From NCBI GenBank assembly GCA_963705545.1, contig CAVPJX010000004.1, forward strand, positions 323,784-387,783: 64,000 nt of DNA, read 5' to 3'. Below the pieces are notes generated by a model. It was not told the DNA's origin, did not search any database, and worked only from the letters and a program-made list of their open reading frames with translations. The stretch comes from DATBLY01 sp963705545 (GTDB lineage: Bacteria; Actinomycetota; UBA4738; HRBIN12). Below, piece by piece: positions 44,293-54,012 of this stretch (position 1 is the stretch's first letter; every line of letters starts with the position of its first letter). A program made the position numbers and the translations under genes.

Positions 44293-45191
44293 GGCTCGGC
44301 ATGGTCGGCCTCGGCCGGATGGGCGGGAACATGACGGTCCGGCTGATCCGCGACGGTCACGAGGTCGTGGCGTTCGATCGCGATCCCGCGGCGGTCGAGG
44401 CCGCGGTCGAGGTGGGCGCCGATGGCGCGTCCTCGCTCGGTGAGCTGTGCGACGCGCTCTCGTCCCCCAAGGTCGTGTGGCTCATGGTTCCGGCGGGCGA
44501 CATCACCGAGGCGACGATCCGCGAGCTGGGGGGCACCCTCTCGGACGGCGACGTGATCGTCGACGGTGGGAACTCGGACTGGCGCGACTCCCTGCGGCGC
44601 GCGGAGCAGCTCGCGGCAGGCGGGATCCGACTCCTCGACTGCGGGACGAGCGGCGGGATCTGGGGGCTCGAGGCCGGGTACTGCCTGATGGTGGGCGGTA
44701 CGCACGAGGCCGTCGCCCTGGTCGAACCGGCGTTCCTCGCCCTCGCGGCCCAGGAGGGGTACGCCCACGTCGGGACGTCCGGCGCGGGGCACTTCACGAA
44801 GATGGTGCACAACGCGATCGAGTACGGGATGCTCGCCGCCTACGGCGAGGGGTTCGAGCTGCTCGCGAGCTCGACGTTCGCGATCGATCTCGAGCAGGTC
44901 TCCGGGGTCTGGCGCAACGGCAGCGTCGTCCGTTCCTGGTTGCTCGACCTGCTCCACGACGCGCTCGAGAAGGATCCCACCCTCGACCGCGTCGACGACT
45001 GGGTGGACGACTCGGGCGAGGGCCGCTGGGCGTTGCAGGCGGCGATGGACGAAGAGGTCCCCGCCCCGATCGCGGCGCTCGCGCTGTTCGCGCGCTTCGC
45101 CTCACGCCAGGACGCTTCGTTCAGCGCGAAGGTGATCGCCGCCCTGCGCAACGAGTTCGGTGGGCACGCGATCCATCCCGACGGGGGCTGA
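44289..45191 (+). CDS. gnd: 6-Phosphogluconate dehydrogenase, short (GndA) type
   Basis: 300 residues, the length of the short bacterial 6PGDH class. NADP loop GLGRMGGNM, MVPAGD, DGGNSDWRDS, DCGTSGGIWGLEAGYCLMVGG and the KMVHNAIEYG catalytic Lys/His/Asn helix are present. It makes ribulose 5-phosphate and NADPH from 6-phosphogluconate. zwf follows by four bases, so the oxidative pentose phosphate enzymes are co-expressed; no pgl gene lies between them. Confidence 0.93.
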   Translation: MRLGMVGLGRMGGNMTVRLIRDGHEVVAFDRDPAAVEAAVEVGADGASSLGELCDALSSPKVVWLMVPAGDITEATIRELGGTLSDGDVIVDGGNSDWRDSLRRAEQLAAGGIRLLDCGTSGGIWGLEAGYCLMVGGTHEAVALVEPAFLALAAQEGYAHVGTSGAGHFTKMVHNAIEYGMLAAYGEGFELLASSTFAIDLEQVSGVWRNGSVVRSWLLDLLHDALEKDPTLDRVDDWVDDSGEGRWALQAAMDEEVPAPIAALALFARFASRQDASFSAKVIAALRNEFGGHAIHPDGG

Positions 45192-45195
45192 CCGA

Positions 45196-46632
45196 GTGGG
45201 GATCCGGCCTCGGTCTGCGTCGCCGCAGGCGATCGTGATCTTCGGCGCGTCCGGAGACCTCACCCGGCGCAAGCTCCTTCCCGCGTTCTTCCACCTGTAC
45301 CTCGAGGGGCTCCTGCCCGAGCGCTTCGCGATCGTCGGGTACGCGCGGACCGTGTTCACCGACGAGGGGTTCCGCGAGATGGCCCACGACGCGATGCTCG
45401 AGCACGGGAGGCACGCGCCGGCCGGCGAGGTCTGGGCGGACTTCGCCAAGCACCTGCGGTACGTGCCCGGGGAGTTCTCCGACCGCGGCGCGATGGATCA
45501 CATCGTCGAAGAGCTCGCGGAGGTCGACGACGCGCACGGGACCGAGGGGAACCGCTTCTTCTACGCCGCCACCCCCGAGGCGGCCTATCCCGACATCGTG
45601 GAGCGGATCGGCGAGTCTGGTCTGGCGCCCGGTTCCCGGATCGTGTTCGAGAAGCCCTTCGGACACGACCTGCAGAGCGCCCAGCACCTGAACGCGGTCA
45701 TCCATGAGGTCTTCCAGGAGTCGCAGGTCTTCCGGATCGACCACTACCTCGGCAAGGAGACGGTGCAGAACATCCTGGCGTTCCGGTTCGCGAACGGCCT
45801 GTTCGAGCCCGTGTGGAACCGCCGGTACCTCGACCACGTGCAGATCACGGCGGCCGAGTCGATCGGGATCGCGGGGCGCGGGGCGTTCTACGAGCAGACC
45901 GGCGCGATCCGGGACCTGATCTCGACCCACCTGTTCCAGATGATGACGTTCCTCGCGATGGAGCCGCCGGTTTCGTTCGACCCGAACCGCCTGCGGGACG
46001 AGACCGTGAAGGTCCTGCGATCGACGAACCTGTGCGACCCGCGCCGCGTCGTGCGCGGTCAGTACGAGGGCTACCGATCCGAGGAGGGCGTCTCGGACGG
46101 ATCGACGGTCGAGACGTTCGCCGCGATGGAGATCGAGATCGACAACTGGCGGTGGGCGGGCGTCCCGTTCTACCTGCGGACCGGCAAGCGGCTGGCCGCG
46201 AAGGCCACGGAGATCACCCTCAAGTTCCGCAAGGTGCCGTTCAACGTCTTCAGGGGCAGCGACATGGATCTTCCGAAGCGTGACCACCTCACGATCCGGA
46301 TCCAGCCGGACGAGGGGATGACGCTCGCGTTGAACGCGAAGCGGCCCGGGCCCGGGCTCGAGCTCGGCCGGGTCACGATGGACTTCGACTACGACCGCGA
46401 GTTCCCCACGCAGCGACTCTCGGACGCGTACGAGACGCTCCTGTTGGGCGCGATGGAGGGTGACCACACGTTGTTCCTTCGGGAGGACGACGTCGAGCGC
46501 GCGTGGGAACTGCTCCAGCCCGTCCTGGACCTCCCAGGCTCCCCCGAGCCCTACGCGCCTGGTTCGTGGGGTCCGGCGAGCGCCGAGGCGCTGATCGCGC
46601 CACGGCGCTGGCACGTGTCGGTCGCGGAGTGA
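45196..46632 (+). CDS. zwf: Glucose-6-phosphate 1-dehydrogenase
   Basis: 478 residues from GTG 45196. GASGDLTRRKL (17-27) binds NADP, EKPFGHD has the conserved Lys153, and RIDHYLGK (180-187) is the active-site signature. Length and C-terminal domain are normal. It follows gnd and completes the NADPH-producing pair. Confidence 0.93.
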   Translation: MGIRPRSASPQAIVIFGASGDLTRRKLLPAFFHLYLEGLLPERFAIVGYARTVFTDEGFREMAHDAMLEHGRHAPAGEVWADFAKHLRYVPGEFSDRGAMDHIVEELAEVDDAHGTEGNRFFYAATPEAAYPDIVERIGESGLAPGSRIVFEKPFGHDLQSAQHLNAVIHEVFQESQVFRIDHYLGKETVQNILAFRFANGLFEPVWNRRYLDHVQITAAESIGIAGRGAFYEQTGAIRDLISTHLFQMMTFLAMEPPVSFDPNRLRDETVKVLRSTNLCDPRRVVRGQYEGYRSEEGVSDGSTVETFAAMEIEIDNWRWAGVPFYLRTGKRLAAKATEITLKFRKVPFNVFRGSDMDLPKRDHLTIRIQPDEGMTLALNAKRPGPGLELGRVTMDFDYDREFPTQRLSDAYETLLLGAMEGDHTLFLREDDVERAWELLQPVLDLPGSPEPYAPGSWGPASAEALIAPRRWHVSVAE

Positions 46633-46641
46633 CCCGAGCTC

Positions 46642-48165
46642 CTACGGGATCGGGGTCGGTACCGGCGCCGGATCGGCGGCCCCGCCGCCGGTGCCCTCCG
46701 TATCGATCCCGTGCCACGGCGGGACCTTCACGGTCCGGTCGCCCGGCGTCCCCCCCAGCCTGATCTCGCGGAGCTCGACGTTGTTGTCGGTCCGCCCCTC
46801 GTGCAGCAGCCCGAGCGGGTTCGCCTCGACGGCGATGAAGTACGTGCCGTTCCGCAGGTCGGTGATGTTGAACGACTGCCCTGGCAACCCTTGGAAGTAG
46901 GTGTCGCCCCAGCCGACCGGCAGGACCTCGCGGACCCACAGCGCCGACGGCCCCGAACCGCAGTTCGAGCCGCCGAGCCCGATCGAGCCCGGGTTCCAGA
47001 CCGCCCCAGGCGCCAGCAGGTCGATCGCGTCCGTCGGCGCGAGGCAGAACGCCTCCTTGCGGCTGACGATCGCGCTCGTCTTCGTCGCGTCGAGCAACGA
47101 GTACCTCGCGAACTGCATGAAGTGCCAGTGCTGGTGACCCTTCCGGGGGTCCCACATCATGTCGCCCACCGACGACTTCCCGACGACCTCGCCGGACGCG
47201 TCCGTGAAGTACTGGTAGGCGTCCATCATCTCCTCGCCGGAACGGCGGAAACCCTCGACCACCATGGGCGCCGGGCCCGCGTTCCACACGGTTGCCCCGA
47301 AGTCCAGGAAGTCTCCCTGTCGGCGGTGCTCCACCGTGATGCTCCAGGCCGGGAGCGCGACGAGGTCGGGCTCCACGTCCGCGGTGGGCTGCGGGAGCGT
47401 CGGGATCTCATCGGTGCCCGCCCGCGCGGATCGGCCGTTCGGGTGGTGAGGTCCGTCGCCCTCGCACGACGGCGGGCAGCTCCCGCCACCTCCGCCTGGT
47501 TGATCGGTGACGACCTCCACCCGCACCGTGGCCCTCGCGTCGGCGGCCGGGATCGCGAACATCGTGGCGTAGCGATCGGGGATCGAGATACGCACCGTGT
47601 ACACGCCATCGGGCCCCTTGATCGGATCGCCGTAGTAGGCGGTCGCGTTCGTCGCCCACCCCTCGTCGATGCCCCAGACGGTTCCGAGCGTGAACGGTGA
47701 GCCGTAGCAGTACCCGACGTAGGTCGGGAGCTGCGGCCCCTCGTCGTTCACGCGAACCGCGCTCCCGGGGCAGAACGCGTGGTAGCGGTCCAGCACGACC
47801 TTCCCTCGCGGATCGGTGACGGTGAGATGGATGAACCGCCGCAGGCCGACGAGGCTGCGAGCCGATGAAGCGGGCAGCGCGATGTCACCACCCGCGGCGA
47901 CGTGCTGCGTGACCTCCATGGGATGGTCGTAGTCGGGTCGCTCGATCCGGATCTCGAATGGGCCGCCCGTCGACGCGACGTAGACCCCGGCGTCCAGCCA
48001 CGCGCGAGGGCCGTAACGCACGATCGTCACCGTCGGGTCGGCCGTGATCAGTCGCAGGGTCGGTCGCGTGTCGGCGGCCTGCGCCGGGGCGCTTGCGGTG
48101 GCGATCAGCGTCCCCAGCGTGATCAGCGCGACCGGCAGGGGGATCCAACGACGGGCTCGTGGCAT
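46642..48165 (-). CDS. Secreted lysyl-oxidase-like copper protein
   Basis: 507 residues from MPRARRW, with GAGGAGG just before. Signal peptide 1-31 (ASAPAQA-A). The C-terminal half (about 260-490) carries the lysyl oxidase copper motif GHQHWHFMQFARYSL (His344, His346, His348) and four cysteines. The N-terminal half is beta-rich, perhaps two Ig-like domains, and ends in a Gly-rich linker with CPPSC. Lysyl oxidases deaminate lysine side chains to aldehydes outside the cell. Bacterial members are less known, and the tyrosine/lysine pair that makes the quinone cofactor could not be fixed by eye. Convergent with zwf. Confidence 0.75.
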   Translation of the reverse strand: MPRARRWIPLPVALITLGTLIATASAPAQAADTRPTLRLITADPTVTIVRYGPRAWLDAGVYVASTGGPFEIRIERPDYDHPMEVTQHVAAGGDIALPASSARSLVGLRRFIHLTVTDPRGKVVLDRYHAFCPGSAVRVNDEGPQLPTYVGYCYGSPFTLGTVWGIDEGWATNATAYYGDPIKGPDGVYTVRISIPDRYATMFAIPAADARATVRVEVVTDQPGGGGGSCPPSCEGDGPHHPNGRSARAGTDEIPTLPQPTADVEPDLVALPAWSITVEHRRQGDFLDFGATVWNAGPAPMVVEGFRRSGEEMMDAYQYFTDASGEVVGKSSVGDMMWDPRKGHQHWHFMQFARYSLLDATKTSAIVSRKEAFCLAPTDAIDLLAPGAVWNPGSIGLGGSNCGSGPSALWVREVLPVGWGDTYFQGLPGQSFNITDLRNGTYFIAVEANPLGLLHEGRTDNNVELREIRLGGTPGDRTVKVPPWHGIDTEGTGGGAADPAPVPTPIP

Positions 48166-48362
48166 GCGACCTCCTCGGATCAACCGTGGCTCGGGGACGA
48201 TGCGCCCCGGCCCTCCGACTCCCCGCGGAGGTCCCAGGTTCCACATCCGTGGACGATGGTCCCACAGCGCTCCGCGTCCGCGGTCCGATCCCGGGACTGG
48301 CGTCCCGGCTCGTTCTCCGGATAGGCTCGCGGCCCCGACGACCACGCAGGAGGCGGTTCCCT

Positions 48363-49746
48363 ATGACCGATGCGCGCACCCGGTTCGACCTCGGCCCCGA
48401 GGACCTTCCCACGGCGTGGTTCAACATCATGCCGGACCTCGCGCAGAAGATCGCGCCGCTCCCGCCGCTGAGCCCGATGACGAAGGAGCCGATCGGCCCC
48501 GACGACCTGGCGCCGCTGTTCCCGATGGCGCTGATCGGTCAGGAGGTCTCGACCGATCAGTGGATCGACATCCCCGGACCCGTCCTCGACATCTACCGCC
48601 TCTGGCGGACGACGCCGCTGTTCCGCGCCACGCAGGCTCGAGGAGGCGCTCGATACGCCGGCGCACATCTACTTCAAGTACGAGGGGGTGTCGCCCGCGG
48701 GGTCCCACAAGCCCAACACGGCGGTCCCGCAGGCCTACTACAACAAGGAGGCCGGGATCCGGCGGATCGCCACCGAGACCGGCGCCGGGCAGTGGGGATC
48801 GGCGATGGCGATGGCGTGCAACTTCTTCGGCCTCGAGTGCACGGTCTACATGGTGAAGGCCTCGTACGAGCAGAAGCCGTACCGCCGCGTGTTCATGGAG
48901 ACGTTCGGGGCCGACGTGATCGCCTCGCCGTCGTCGCAGACGAACTCGGGCAAGGCGATCCTCGGCGAGCACCCGGACTCCACCGGCTCGCTCGGGATCG
49001 CGATCAGCGAGGCGGTGGAGGACGCGGCCACCCATGACGACACGAACTACGCGCTGGGCAGCGTCCTGGGGCACGTGCTGCTGCACCAGTCCGTGATCGG
49101 CCTCGAGGCCCAGCAGCAGATGGCGATGGCCGGCGAGGAGCCCGACGTGATCGTCGGCTGCGTGGGCGGCGGGTCGAACTACGCCGGGATCTCCTACCCG
49201 TTCATGGCGGAGAAGCTCCGCGGGGACAAGCCGGACCTGCGGTTCGTCGCGGCCGAGCCGGCGGCGTGCCCGACCTTGACCAAGGGGCGGTTCGCCTACG
49301 ACTACGGCGACACGGCGCAGATCGCGCCGATCGTCCCGATGTACACGCTCGGCCACGGGTTCGTCCCGGCGCCGGTGCACGCCGGAGGCCTCCGGTACCA
49401 CGGCGATGCGCCGTCGCTCTCGCTCCTGGTCCGCGACGGGTACATGGAGGCGAAGGCCTTCACGCAGAACCAGATCTTCGAGGCGGCCGTGCTGTTCGCG
49501 AAGACCCAGGGCATCCTCCCGGCGCCGGAGCCCGCGCACGCGATCAAGGCGACGATCGACGAGGCCATCGCGGCGAAGGAGGCGGGAGAGGAGCGCGTGA
49601 TCCTGTTCAACCTCTGCGGCCACGGCCACTTCGACATGCAGGCCTACGACGACTACCTGAACGGCCGGCTGCCGGAGGTCGAATTCGAGCCGGCCGACGA
49701 GGAGGCCGCGCTCGCTGAGCTCCCGGAGGTGCCGATCCAGGTCTGA
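48363..49746 (+). pseudogene. trpB: TrpB2-type tryptophan synthase beta-like enzyme, one frameshift here
   Basis: ATG after GGAGG. The first 91 codons (TAWFNIMPDLAQKI, PLFPMALIGQEVS, WRTTPLFRAT) are TrpB2-like. One extra A at 48634 shifts the frame; without it the sequence runs THxLEEALDTPAHIYFKYEG-like into GSHKPNTAV, where the Lys binds PLP, and on to GGGSNYAGISYPF and LCGHGHFDM. The corrected length of about 460 residues matches TrpB2. The enzyme condenses indole with serine or acts as a stand-alone relative; no trpA lies nearby. Probably functional. Confidence 0.85.
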
Positions 49747-49768
49747 GCCCGAGTCGTCCGACCTCGGC

Positions 49769-50836
49769 TCACTCCGCGATCGTCTTGTCCGCGAGCTGGA
49801 ACTCCTGCACGGCGAGCTCCATCGCCGCCCGGGCGAGGAGCTCGTAGCCGGTCGGCGTGAAGTGCAGCCCGTCCGGGGATCGGATCTCGATCACCTTGTT
49901 CCCGTCGTGCAGGTACGCCGTGTAGCCGCCCGAGGGCGTGGAGAACCGGCCCCACGTGTCGAGGAACGCGACGTCGGCCTCGTCCGCCGCGACGTCGTCG
50001 TAGATCCCGTTCAGGCGCTCCAGGATCTCCCAGCGCGCCTGGTCGCGGATCACCGGGAGCCCGACCCACACCACCCGCGACCCCCCGGACGTCGCGATCT
50101 GCGCGAAGTCGCGGACCCGCTCCTCGTAAGCATCCGCCCAGTCGAACGTGCCGATCGGCATCACGATCGGCCCCTGCGGGGACCGCAGGGACTGGCTGTC
50201 GTTCTCGCCGAGCATCACGACGACGAGGTCGGGCTTGAACCGATCGACGATCAGCCGCATCGTCGCCGGCCAGTTGAAGTAGTCCGGGCGCGAGAGCCCG
50301 GTGGAGATCTGCCCCTGCCGCGAGACGCGTACCAGGGACGGCTTCATCACGCGCTCCAGGTACGTGCCGAGCCCCGCGGCCAGGGAATCCCCGACGACCA
50401 CGACGCGGAGCTTCTTCTTCGACGTGGGGACGCGGATCGGGCCGGTGGGCTTGGGGTCGCCCTGGTTCGGGCCCTCGGCGTCGTCGCCCGGCACGGTCGG
50501 GATCGGCTCGGGCGGCTCGACGATCCCGATCCCGGGCACCTCGGGATCGTCGCGACCGAGCGCGCGCACCACGGCGTCGGTCACCACGCTCAGCCGCAGG
50601 GCTTCCGAAACCGCGGAGACCGGGCCGAGGACGGCGAGCGAGACCGAGCGACGGGCGCCCTCGGGGGATGCCTCCGCCGACCGCTCGAGGCTCGGCGAGA
50701 CCAGGAACGTCCAGAGCCCCAGGCACACCAGCATCGCGATCAGGACCCGCCCGGCCGGCATCGACCGGCGTTCCGGACGGCGATGCCGCTCCGGCCCCGC
50801 CGCCGGTCGCGGCTCGCTCCCCGTCGTTCGTCCCAT
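49769..50836 (-). CDS. DUF459-type SGNH hydrolase, membrane-anchored
   Basis: 355 residues. One N-terminal membrane helix (about 29-47), a Pro/Gly-rich linker, then an SGNH domain: Ser151 in VVGDSLAAG, Gly180 region, Asn212 in LGEND, and Asp322/His325 in PDGLHFTP. It acts outside the membrane and probably removes or transfers acetyl groups on a surface glycan. It lies 11 bases after the MBOAT gene, the usual pairing of an acyl exporter with an AlgX/AlgJ-like SGNH partner. Confidence 0.82.
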   Translation of the reverse strand: MGRTTGSEPRPAAGPERHRRPERRSMPAGRVLIAMLVCLGLWTFLVSPSLERSAEASPEGARRSVSLAVLGPVSAVSEALRLSVVTDAVVRALGRDDPEVPGIGIVEPPEPIPTVPGDDAEGPNQGDPKPTGPIRVPTSKKKLRVVVVGDSLAAGLGTYLERVMKPSLVRVSRQGQISTGLSRPDYFNWPATMRLIVDRFKPDLVVVMLGENDSQSLRSPQGPIVMPIGTFDWADAYEERVRDFAQIATSGGSRVVWVGLPVIRDQARWEILERLNGIYDDVAADEADVAFLDTWGRFSTPSGGYTAYLHDGNKVIEIRSPDGLHFTPTGYELLARAAMELAVQEFQLADKTIAE

Positions 50837-50847
50837 CGATGCGTCCC

Positions 50848-52272
50848 TCAGAACTGGAAGTAGATGAAGGGGGCCACGCCCTGTGGCCCGAGCGTGGTGA
50901 TCACGAAGAGCGACACGGCCCCAACGGCCCCCAGGCTAACGGGCCCGAGCGCGGCGACGCGCTCCTGCAGGTGCTCGGCGAGGGCGCGCGGCCAGAGCTG
51001 GGCCACGAGCATGAGCGCGATCGTGACCAGGATGAGCGGCGTGACCAGCTCGGTCGGCGTGCTCCAACCCCAGAGCAGGCGGCCGAGCATCTGCAGGGCG
51101 GTGGCGAGCGAGTCCGAGCGGAAGAAGACCCACCCGACGCACACGAGCTGGAACGTCACGAACCGCTGGACCCACACGTGGCCCGGCCTCGCGGGCTCCT
51201 CGGTCCCGCGCGCCGCCCGCCGACCCTCGCGGTAGTGGTGCACGCACAGGAGCACCCCGTAGTACGCGCCCCAGATCACGAACGTCCACGCCGCGCCGTG
51301 CCAGAGCCCGCCGAGGAGCATCGTGAGCATCAGGTTCACGTAGGTGCGCGTCGTTCCGCGGCGGTTACCCCCGAGGGGGATGTAGAGGTAGTCCCGGAGC
51401 CAGCGCGACAGGGTCATGTGCCATCGGCGCCAGAAGTCCTGGATCGAGACGGCGCTGTACGGACGGTCGAAGTTCTGCGGGAACCGGAAGCCCAGCAGGA
51501 GGGCGATCCCGATCGCGATGTCCGTGTAGCCGCTGAAGTCGGCGTAGATCACGATCGCGTACGCCCAGACCGCGACGATGACCTCGATCGCGCTGTGTCG
51601 AGAAGGATCGCCGAAGACCGGATCGACGATCGCGGTCGCGAGGAAGCTCGAGATCACCACCTTCTTGAAGAGCCCGCCGAAGATCAGCCATCCGGCGTTC
51701 GCGACGTCGATGTGCCGGGGGTCGCGGCGGACGTCGAGCTGCGGGATCAGCTCGTTCGGCCGGACGATCGGTCCCGCGACGAGGTGTGGGAAGAACGACA
51801 GGTACAAGAAGACGTCGATCCAACTCGCGGGCGTCGACTTGCCGCGTTCGATCTCCACGACGTACGCGATCGCCATGAACGTGTAGAAGCTGACCCCGAT
51901 CGGCAGGATCACCTGGATCAGCGGCAGGCCGGCGTGGATCCCGAGCTCGCCCAGGGCGTTCGTCACGCTGAGGACGAAGAAGCCGTAGTACTTGAAGTAG
52001 GCGAGGGGCAGCAGCAGCGCGACGACGGCGAGGCCGGTCGCCCACCGCTTGCGGTGCGGGTCCGTCTGGCGCGCCACGGCCAGGCCACCGATCTGGGCGA
52101 GCGCGCTCACGCCCGCCAGGAGCCACACGAAGTGCCAGTCCCACCACGCGTAGAAGACGTAGCTCGCGCCGATCATGAAGAGCTTCCAGGGCAGGGGTCG
52201 CGGGTTCAGCAGCCAATGGCCCAGGAAGACCAGGCAGAAGAAGAGCGCGAAGTCGACGGTGGGGAAGAGCAT
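50848..52272 (-). CDS. MBOAT O-acyltransferase (AlgI/DltB type)
   Basis: 474 residues with about 10 to 12 helices. SFFPHLVAGPIVRPNELIPQ, FSGYTDIAIG, FWRRWHMTLSRWLRDYLYIPLGG (His285) and LWHGAAWTFVIWG (His325) are the defining MBOAT strings. It moves an acyl group from the cytoplasmic side to a surface polymer. The polymer is unknown; the SGNH gene downstream is the probable second step. Confidence 0.9.
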   Translation of the reverse strand: MLFPTVDFALFFCLVFLGHWLLNPRPLPWKLFMIGASYVFYAWWDWHFVWLLAGVSALAQIGGLAVARQTDPHRKRWATGLAVVALLLPLAYFKYYGFFVLSVTNALGELGIHAGLPLIQVILPIGVSFYTFMAIAYVVEIERGKSTPASWIDVFLYLSFFPHLVAGPIVRPNELIPQLDVRRDPRHIDVANAGWLIFGGLFKKVVISSFLATAIVDPVFGDPSRHSAIEVIVAVWAYAIVIYADFSGYTDIAIGIALLLGFRFPQNFDRPYSAVSIQDFWRRWHMTLSRWLRDYLYIPLGGNRRGTTRTYVNLMLTMLLGGLWHGAAWTFVIWGAYYGVLLCVHHYREGRRAARGTEEPARPGHVWVQRFVTFQLVCVGWVFFRSDSLATALQMLGRLLWGWSTPTELVTPLILVTIALMLVAQLWPRALAEHLQERVAALGPVSLGAVGAVSLFVITTLGPQGVAPFIYFQF

Positions 52273-52326
52273 CGCCCGCTGGATGCTAGACGAGCGGTCC
52301 TACGGTGTCGCCGTCGGGAGCGCGGA

Positions 52327-53912
52327 TCAGAGCTGTCGGTGGTCCGAGAACGACGGCTCGTCCACGACCTCCGCGTCGGGTCGTTCCGTGTCGTCCGGGG
52401 CGAGGGGCGATCGCGTGGGGAGCGGGAGCGGCGGGAGCGTGGGAAGCGGCAGGCTCGGGAACGGCGACAGGGAATCGGCAGCGGAGACGCGTCGGGAGCG
52501 GCAGCGGCGAGATCGACGGGAGCGGCACCGGGAGCGGAACCCGGGCGAACGGGTCGGCGACGGCTCGGGCGTGCGGGTCGGCGACGGCTCCGGCGACGGC
52601 GTCTGGGACGGCGACGGCCCCGACGTAGGGAGACGGCGTCCCCGTCGGGGACGGTCGACGGGAACGGATCGCCGGGCGATGGGCGGGTGCGGGAGCGGGC
52701 GTCGTCGTCGGGAGTGGGGCCGGTGCGGGGGAGGGCCCGGTCGGCCCGCCCGGGTCGACGGTCGAGGCGGCGGTCGACGCCGCGGCGCGGCCCCGCATCG
52801 GTTCGCGATGATGTGTCGACGGCATCGATCGGTCCGACGGCGGCCAGCGCGGTGACGCCGGCGGCCACGGTCGCGACCGTCGCGCCCTGCGTCACGGCGG
52901 TCACGGACTGGAGCCCGACCTCCTGCAGCCGCCACATGAACGGGAGCTGGATCGCGAACGAGAGCGGCCCGGTCCGCCACAGCAGCTTGGGCAGCGAGAT
53001 GCTCAGGAACGCGCGCACGATCTCCGGATCGAACTGACCACCGGCGCAGTCGGCCAGCTCGCGCCGGGCGGCCCACACGGCCATCGGCTTCTTGTACGAG
53101 CGGGCGGCGGTCATCGTGTCGTAGCAGTCGGCCACGGCGACGATCCGCCCGGCCAGCGAGATCCGATGACCGGCGATCCCGGCCGGGTAGCCCTTCCCGT
53201 CGAAGCGTTCGTGGTGCTCGACGATCGCGTCGCCACACGGACCGAGCCACGCGAGCAGCGGTCCCGCGATCCGCGCGCCCTGTTCGGGGTGGGCCTTGAT
53301 CTTCTCCCACTCGCGATCGTCGAGCGAGCCCGGCTTGTTCAGGATCCGCGCGGAGACCGTGAGCTTGCCGATGTCGTGCAGCAGCGCGGCCCATCGCAGC
53401 CGGTAGCGATCGGCCGCCTGAAGCTCGAGCTCCTCGCCCAGCAGATCCGTGAACACGCGGACGCGCTCGGCGTGGCCCCGGGTGCGCCGGTCGTGCGACC
53501 GCAAGGCGACGCACAGGGACAGGATCTTCGCCGCGGTCCACGCCTCGTCCCCGGTCCCGTCGGCCAGCTGAGCTTCGAGCTTCCTGACGCTCCCGGCGGC
53601 CCGCGCGATCGCGAACCGCGACGGAGCTCGGTCGGGGAACAGCATCGAGAGCTTGAGCAGGGTCACGAGCGGCATCAGGCGTCGGGCGAGGCGCTCGACG
53701 GCGATCGCAGTGGTGACGGCGATCAGGAGCAGGGCGGCGGCCCAGGCCCACCGGGCCCAGACATCGTCCGGCGTCGAGACGACCCGTCGCAGGACGGTCG
53801 TCAGCGCCAGCGAGAGGAGGATCGGAACCAGGACCGCGAAGACGCGGATCGTCCACGCGAGCACCGGTCGCGCGTGCCAGACGTCGTCGTGCTGAGACCG
53901 TCCGTCGTCCAC
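52327..53912 (-). CDS. Membrane HD-GYP protein with Pro-rich tail (tail frame disturbed)
   Basis: GTG start. Two membrane helices (about 22-42 and 56-72), then an HD-GYP domain: HD at 179-180 (LLHDIGKL) and HHERFDGKGYP (233-243). It would hydrolyse cyclic di-GMP. After about residue 375 the sequence becomes Pro/Ser/Thr-rich and the reading frame must change at least once, near 52640, to give PSPSQTPSPEPSPTRTP and to end at VVDEPSFSDHRQL (stop at 52327). The unshifted frame would run into the next gene. A second and third shift around 52540-52490 are possible. Confidence 0.78.
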
Positions 53913-54012
53913 CGGTCGGTTATCGGCCGGCCGGGCGACGCCGTCGACGGTCAGGAGGGCAGAGATCGCGCGGCCGCGGCCTACGCCGTTCGTCGGGGTG
54001 GACGTCGAGCGG

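Noticed and set aside
49745..49770. Terminator between TrpB2 and the SGNH hydrolase
   Set aside because: GAGCC-C-GAG/CTCGGCTC has a bulge and a 9-base loop and overlaps both stops; too weak.
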